This document shows, piece after piece, positions 44,549-47,918 of a DNA stretch of 47,918 nt (its first letter is position 1; every line of letters begins with the position of its first letter). Below the pieces are notes generated by a model, which was not told the origin of the DNA, ran no database searches, and saw only the letters and a list, made by a program, of their open reading frames with translations. The DNA lies in NCBI GenBank assembly GCA_019233055.1, contig JAFAMV010000030.1, positions 1 to 47,918 of the forward strand, written 5' to 3'. A program made the translations under genes and the position numbers. Source of the DNA: Curvibacter sp. (GTDB lineage: Bacteria > Pseudomonadota > Gammaproteobacteria > Burkholderiales > Burkholderiaceae_C).

Positions 44549-45550
44549 ATGCGCTTGCAAACCCCTCACCCCTTCACACCGGCCACGCCGGGCCTGCCGG
44601 CCTGGCATGCGCGTTTCGATTCGAGCGACCTGGATCTGCACGCACAGGCCCAGCCGCAGTGGACGCTCAACTACGACCAGCTGTCTGCCGGCAGCTTCGC
44701 CGGCCACATCGAACTGGTGCAGTTGCCGGGGCTGCGCATGATCCGCGAGGGTGCCAACTGCAAGGTCCGCCAGCGCGGCGAACTGGGCTCGCGCCACTAC
44801 GGCTTTGCCATGGTGCCGGACCAGGACGGCGACGCCATCTTCAACGGCCAGCGGCTGAGCCCGCATGCCATCATGATCGGCCGCGGTGAAGAGCTGGACC
44901 TGCTGACGCCCGCCGACAGCGAACTCATCGGCGTGGTCGTCGAGCACGATCTGCTCAACGCGCTGTGGGCCAGCATGTACCAGAAGCAGGGCCTGTCGGC
45001 CTGGCTCGAAGAACAGATCGTGGTGCAGGCGAGTGCCGCCTCGGCGCAGCATCTCAACGAAATGCACCGCCGCATCCTGGACCTGCTGGCGGACTCGCCC
45101 GAACTGCTGAACGACCCCGTGGCCCAGACCCAGTTGCGCGACGCCATCCTCATCGAGTGGATCGAGGCCATTCCGTCCCAGGTCGATACCAGCGAACTGC
45201 GGCGGGTGGAGGCGCGCAAGCGCGTGGTCGACCGGGCCTGCGAATACATGCTCGCCAACTCGGACACACCGGTGTCGGCCCTGGATGTGTGCAGCCAGAT
45301 CGGCACCAGCCCGCGCAAGCTCGACTACTGCTTCAACGATGTGCTGGGCATCAGCCCCAAGCGCTATCTGCGGCTGGTGCGCCTCAACGGCGTGCGCCGC
45401 GACCTCAAGAGCCGGGCCTGGGACGGCCAGGCCCAGGTGCAGGACATCGCCGCCCGCTGGGGCTTCTGGCACCTGGGCGAATTCGCCAAGGACTACGCCC
45501 GCCAGTTCGGCGAGCTGCCTTCGGCGACCCTGCGCAACGCCCGCTCCTGA
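44549..45550 (+). CDS. AraC/EutR-like transcriptional regulator 2
   Basis: A 333-residue regulator, paralogue of the protein encoded at 34.9-35.8 kb. The sensor domain shares the layout (FDSSDLDLHAQAQPQWTLNYDQLSAGSFAGHIELVQLPGLRMIREGAN). The AraC domain has LDVCSQIGTSPRKLDYCFNDVLGISPKRYLRLVRLNGVRRDLK and VQDIAARWGFWHLGEFAKDYARQFGELPSATLRNA, nearly the same in the recognition helices as regulator 1. Start: ATG 44549 aligns with regulator 1 and leaves the same distance to the conserved element; ATG 44492 is possible. Divergent from the DUF1329 cluster, its likely target. Confidence 0.88.
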   Translation: MRLQTPHPFTPATPGLPAWHARFDSSDLDLHAQAQPQWTLNYDQLSAGSFAGHIELVQLPGLRMIREGANCKVRQRGELGSRHYGFAMVPDQDGDAIFNGQRLSPHAIMIGRGEELDLLTPADSELIGVVVEHDLLNALWASMYQKQGLSAWLEEQIVVQASAASAQHLNEMHRRILDLLADSPELLNDPVAQTQLRDAILIEWIEAIPSQVDTSELRRVEARKRVVDRACEYMLANSDTPVSALDVCSQIGTSPRKLDYCFNDVLGISPKRYLRLVRLNGVRRDLKSRAWDGQAQVQDIAARWGFWHLGEFAKDYARQFGELPSATLRNARS

Positions 45551-45577
45551 GCATCCGTTGCGCCGGCAACCAGGCCG

Positions 45578-46780
45578 TCAGGCCTGACGCGGCCTGACCT
45601 TGGCTGCCGCCGCCTTGGCGGTCACCCTGGCGGCCTCGACATCGGCACCGCGCGCCAGAGCCACGCCCATGCGCCGCTTCACAAAGCTCTCGGGCTTGCC
45701 GAACAGGCGCAGATCGGTGCCCGGTAGGGCCAGCGCCTCGTCGACGCCGTCGAAGACGATGCCCTGGGCCTCGACGCCGCCATAGATGACCGCGCTGGCG
45801 CCGGGGTTGCGCAGCGAGGTGTCCACCGGCAGGCCGAGGATGGCGCGGGCATGCAGCTCGAACTCGCTCTGGTGCTGGGTGCACAGCGTCACCAGACCGG
45901 TGTCATGCGGACGCGGGCTCACCTCGCTGAACCAGACCTGCTCGCCCTTGACGAACAGCTCGACGCCGAACAGGCCCTGGCCGCCGAGATTGGCGGTCAC
46001 CTCCTGCGCGATGTGGCGGGCGCGCTCCAGGGCCCGAGCGGCCATGGGCTGGGGCTGCCAGCTCTCGACATAGTCGCCGCTGACCTGCACATGGCCGATC
46101 GGCTCGCAGAAACTGGTCTCGATCTGCCCCGAGGCGCCGCGAGCGCGCACCGTCAGCAGGGTGATCTCGTAGTCGAAATCGATGAAGCCCTCGACGATCA
46201 CCCGCCCATGGCTGACCCGCCCGCCAGCCATCGCGTAGTCCCAGGCCTTGTGCACATCGGCCGGGCCGTCGATCTTGCTCTGTCCCTTGCCCGAACTGCT
46301 CATCACCGGCTTGACGATGCAGGGGTAGCCGATGCCGCCGTCGATGGCGGCCTGCAGCTCGGCCAGCGAGTCGCAGAAGCGGTAGGGGCTGGTCGCCAGG
46401 CCCAAGGTCTCGGCGGCCAGGCGACGGATGCCTTCGCGGTCCATGGTCAGCCGCGCCGCACGGGCCGTGGGGATCACCCGCACGACACCGGCCGCCTCCA
46501 GCTCTTCCAGCATGGGGGTGGCAATGGCTTCGATCTCGGGGACCACCAGTTGGGGGCGCTCGGCCTCGATCAAGGCCTTCAGCTGGGCCGGATCGCTCAT
46601 GGTGATGGTGCGCGCATGGTGCGCCACCTGCTGACCCGGCGCGTTGTCGTAGCGGTACACCGCCACGGTTTCCACACCCAGGCGCTGCAGGGCGATCAGG
46701 ACTTCCTTGCCCAGCTCACCGGAGCCGAGCAGCATGACTTTGGTCGCCGCAGGCGACAGAGGGGTACCGAGGGTGGTCAT
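45578..46780 (-). CDS. purT: Formate-dependent phosphoribosylglycinamide formyltransferase (PurT)
   Basis: Second route to N-formyl-GAR in purine synthesis: formate + ATP + GAR. ATP-grasp enzyme of 400 residues. [43 protein letters not shown] opens the protein; [15 protein letters not shown] is the ATP-grasp loop, and [28 protein letters not shown] holds the metal-binding Glu and Asn/Arg region. The ATG overlaps the psd stop (ATGA), so the two are translationally coupled. A perfect 14-bp palindrome (45576-45589) overlaps its stop. Confidence 0.96.
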   Translation of the reverse strand: MTTLGTPLSPAATKVMLLGSGELGKEVLIALQRLGVETVAVYRYDNAPGQQVAHHARTITMSDPAQLKALIEAERPQLVVPEIEAIATPMLEELEAAGVVRVIPTARAARLTMDREGIRRLAAETLGLATSPYRFCDSLAELQAAIDGGIGYPCIVKPVMSSSGKGQSKIDGPADVHKAWDYAMAGGRVSHGRVIVEGFIDFDYEITLLTVRARGASGQIETSFCEPIGHVQVSGDYVESWQPQPMAARALERARHIAQEVTANLGGQGLFGVELFVKGEQVWFSEVSPRPHDTGLVTLCTQHQSEFELHARAILGLPVDTSLRNPGASAVIYGGVEAQGIVFDGVDEALALPGTDLRLFGKPESFVKRRMGVALARGADVEAARVTAKAAAAKVRPRQA

Positions 46781-47682
46781 GGGAGGGGCGCGTCAGGCGC
46801 GCTGTGGAGGTTGGACGAAGTAGGGGTCAAACGGCCCTGCCCCATGGCTTCACCCATGCGCAGGGACCGCCCCGGCGCCCAGGCCGGATTGAAGTCGAAG
46901 GTGGCGGACGGGAACAGCAGCACCACGGTGGAGCCCAGCAGGAAGCGCCCCATCTCCTCGCCCTTCTTCAGTGCGATGGGCTGGGCGGCCTGCTCGTAAC
47001 GCCATTCGCGCAAGGCCCCGGGGCGCGGTGGGTTGACCACGCCATGCCAGACCGTGGCCATGCTGCCGACGATGGTGGCCCCCACCAGGGTCAGGACGAA
47101 GGGCCGGCCGTCGTCGGCCTCGAAGACGCAGACCACCCGTTCGTTGCGGGCGAAAAGGCCCGGTACGCCCCGCGCGGTGGTCGGATTGACCGAGAACAGT
47201 TCGCCGGGCACATGCACCATGCGCAGCAGTCGCCCGTTGCAGGGCATGTGGATGCGGTGGTAGTCGCGGGGGCTGAGGTAGAGCGTGGCGAACAGGCCGT
47301 CCTCGAAGCGGGCGGCCAGGGCGGCATCGCCCCCCAGCAGGGCCTGCGTGCTGTAGCGGTGGCCCTTGGCCTGGAAGATCTGATCCCGCTCGATGCGCCC
47401 GAACTGGCTGATCGCGCCGTCGACGGGGCAGAGGAAATCAGCCTGGGCCTGGGGGCGCGCGCCCTCGCGCAGGGGACGGGTGAAGAAATCGTTGAAGCTC
47501 GCGTAGTCCTCGGGGCGGCTCGCCTGCGCCTCGGCCAGGTCGACCCGGTAGCGGGCCACGAAACGCCGGATGGCCCAGTGCGTCAGGCCGCCGGCGCGCG
47601 CCCTGGCAAAGCGCCCTGCCAGACGGGTCAGGGCCTGCTTGGGCAACAGATACTGCGGCAGCACCGCCAGTCGATCGGACAC
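46777..47682 (-). CDS. psd: Phosphatidylserine decarboxylase proenzyme
   Basis: Membrane-associated enzyme making phosphatidylethanolamine, 301 residues. The LGST self-cleavage site ([11 protein letters not shown]) generates the pyruvoyl group from Ser. The conserved [26 protein letters not shown], and [14 protein letters not shown] motifs are present. The start codon is GTG at 47680-47682, giving [26 protein letters not shown]. It is upstream of purT and overlaps it by 4 bases, an unusual pairing. Confidence 0.95.
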   Translation of the reverse strand: MSDRLAVLPQYLLPKQALTRLAGRFARARAGGLTHWAIRRFVARYRVDLAEAQASRPEDYASFNDFFTRPLREGARPQAQADFLCPVDGAISQFGRIERDQIFQAKGHRYSTQALLGGDAALAARFEDGLFATLYLSPRDYHRIHMPCNGRLLRMVHVPGELFSVNPTTARGVPGLFARNERVVCVFEADDGRPFVLTLVGATIVGSMATVWHGVVNPPRPGALREWRYEQAAQPIALKKGEEMGRFLLGSTVVLLFPSATFDFNPAWAPGRSLRMGEAMGQGRLTPTSSNLHSAPDAPLP

Positions 47683-47769
47683 AGCTCACACCGGTAGTTG
47701 AGGACGCGCCATTTTATGCAGCTGCCGCCGGTCGTCGGCGCTTGGCCGAGGACCTTTGCCCGAGGCCGC

Positions 47770-47794
47770 AAAAAAGCCACCCGCAGGTGGCTTT
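47770..47794 (-). terminator. Rho-independent terminator of the gene cut by the right edge
   Basis: AGCCACC (47775-47781) and GGTGGCT (47786-47792) form a 7-bp stem with loop CGCA. Reading the minus strand the stem is followed by six T residues (complement of 47770-47775), so it terminates the leftward ABC-transporter gene. On the plus strand only three T follow. Confidence 0.85.
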
Positions 47795-47839
47795 CCAGAC
47801 AGGCCGCCGGCCCAGGCAGGCCGGCGTTCATCCGACGAC

Positions 47840-47918
47840 TCAGTTCAGAGGCGTCTTCTTGCCGTCCTTGTAGGTGTACAGCGTGATGGCCGGGTTCTTC
47901 AGCTCGCCATTGGCCTCG
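47840..47918 (-). CDS. Substrate-binding protein of a branched-chain amino acid ABC transporter, C-terminus only
   Basis: Only the last 25 residues are visible, before a TGA stop at 47840-47842. The tail GELKNPAITLYTYKDGKKTPLN fits the C-terminal end of LivK-type periplasmic binding proteins, which end in a ITLYxYKDGK motif. The start lies outside the window. The terminator hairpin 45 bp downstream supports this being the end of a transcription unit. Identity rests on a short match. Confidence 0.55.
   Translation of the reverse strand, partial: EANGELKNPAITLYTYKDGKKTPLN

Noticed and set aside
45576..45589. Perfect palindrome at the purT stop as a bidirectional terminator
   Set aside because: No T-run follows on either strand and there is no loop; kept only as a note in the purT entry.

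Overview
The window is about 48 kb of very GC-rich, gene-dense chromosome. It looks like a betaproteobacterium of the order Burkholderiales. The gene content points there: HpaR/HpaD, FabV, a FecR-OmpA pair, DUF1302/DUF1329/RND proteins, and an intergenic hairpin element of a kind I associate with the Comamonadaceae/Leptothrix group. This is inference from content and base composition; there is no rRNA marker. I see no rRNA, tRNA, CRISPR array, insertion sequence or phage gene.

Layout. 1-4.2 kb: the 3' end of phnX (phosphonatase), ruvA, then divergent phoH-ybeY and a SulP anion transporter. 4.2-7.3 kb: hpaR and divergent hpaD with a succinate-semialdehyde dehydrogenase, a partial homoprotocatechuate module. 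7.3-10.6 kb: dtd, a FecR-like plus OmpA-like lipoprotein pair, and the helicase gene dbpA. 10.6-11.5 kb: a markedly AT-richer patch with one secreted protein of unknown role. 11.5-14.8 kb: amn, a TfoX-N protein and a degenerate HD-GYP protein. 14.9-17.8 kb: a cassette of an AraC regulator, a prephenate-dehydratase-fold protein resembling BacA of bacilysin synthesis, and an MFS transporter. 17.8-19.8 kb: a DUF779 protein and an ExaC-type aldehyde dehydrogenase behind a sigma-54 promoter. 20.2-26.7 kb: DUF5329 and PH-domain proteins, a PhnB/VOC protein, a DUF1566 protein, fabV, then a TolC-type lipoprotein and a multicopper oxidase.

26.7-34.6 kb: a six-gene minus-strand operon (aldehyde dehydrogenase, omega-aminotransferase, Tm-1-like/UPF0261 protein, HAD hydrolase, second class III aminotransferase, APC permease), diverging from an AraC/EutR-like regulator. 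It reads as uptake and catabolism of an amine or amino acid whose identity the sequence does not fix. 35.9-44.3 kb: a minus-strand cluster (DUF1329, DUF1302, RND/MMPL, YCF48-like, chemoreceptor), diverging from a second AraC regulator that is a paralogue of the first. 45.6-47.7 kb: purT and psd, overlapping. The right edge cuts the 3' end of a probable branched-chain amino-acid ABC substrate-binding protein.

The most interesting signals are: (i) a 40-bp element with conserved blocks at identical spacing, placed between each paralogous AraC gene and its divergent operon, suggesting the amine operon and the DUF1302/DUF1329/RND cluster share regulation; (ii) the BacA-like plus MFS cassette with three copies of an AraC-operator-like motif; (iii) a pair of near-identical HpaR operator candidates embedded in a recognisable hpaD promoter; and (iv) a sigma-54 promoter with an upstream perfect inverted repeat for the aldehyde dehydrogenase.
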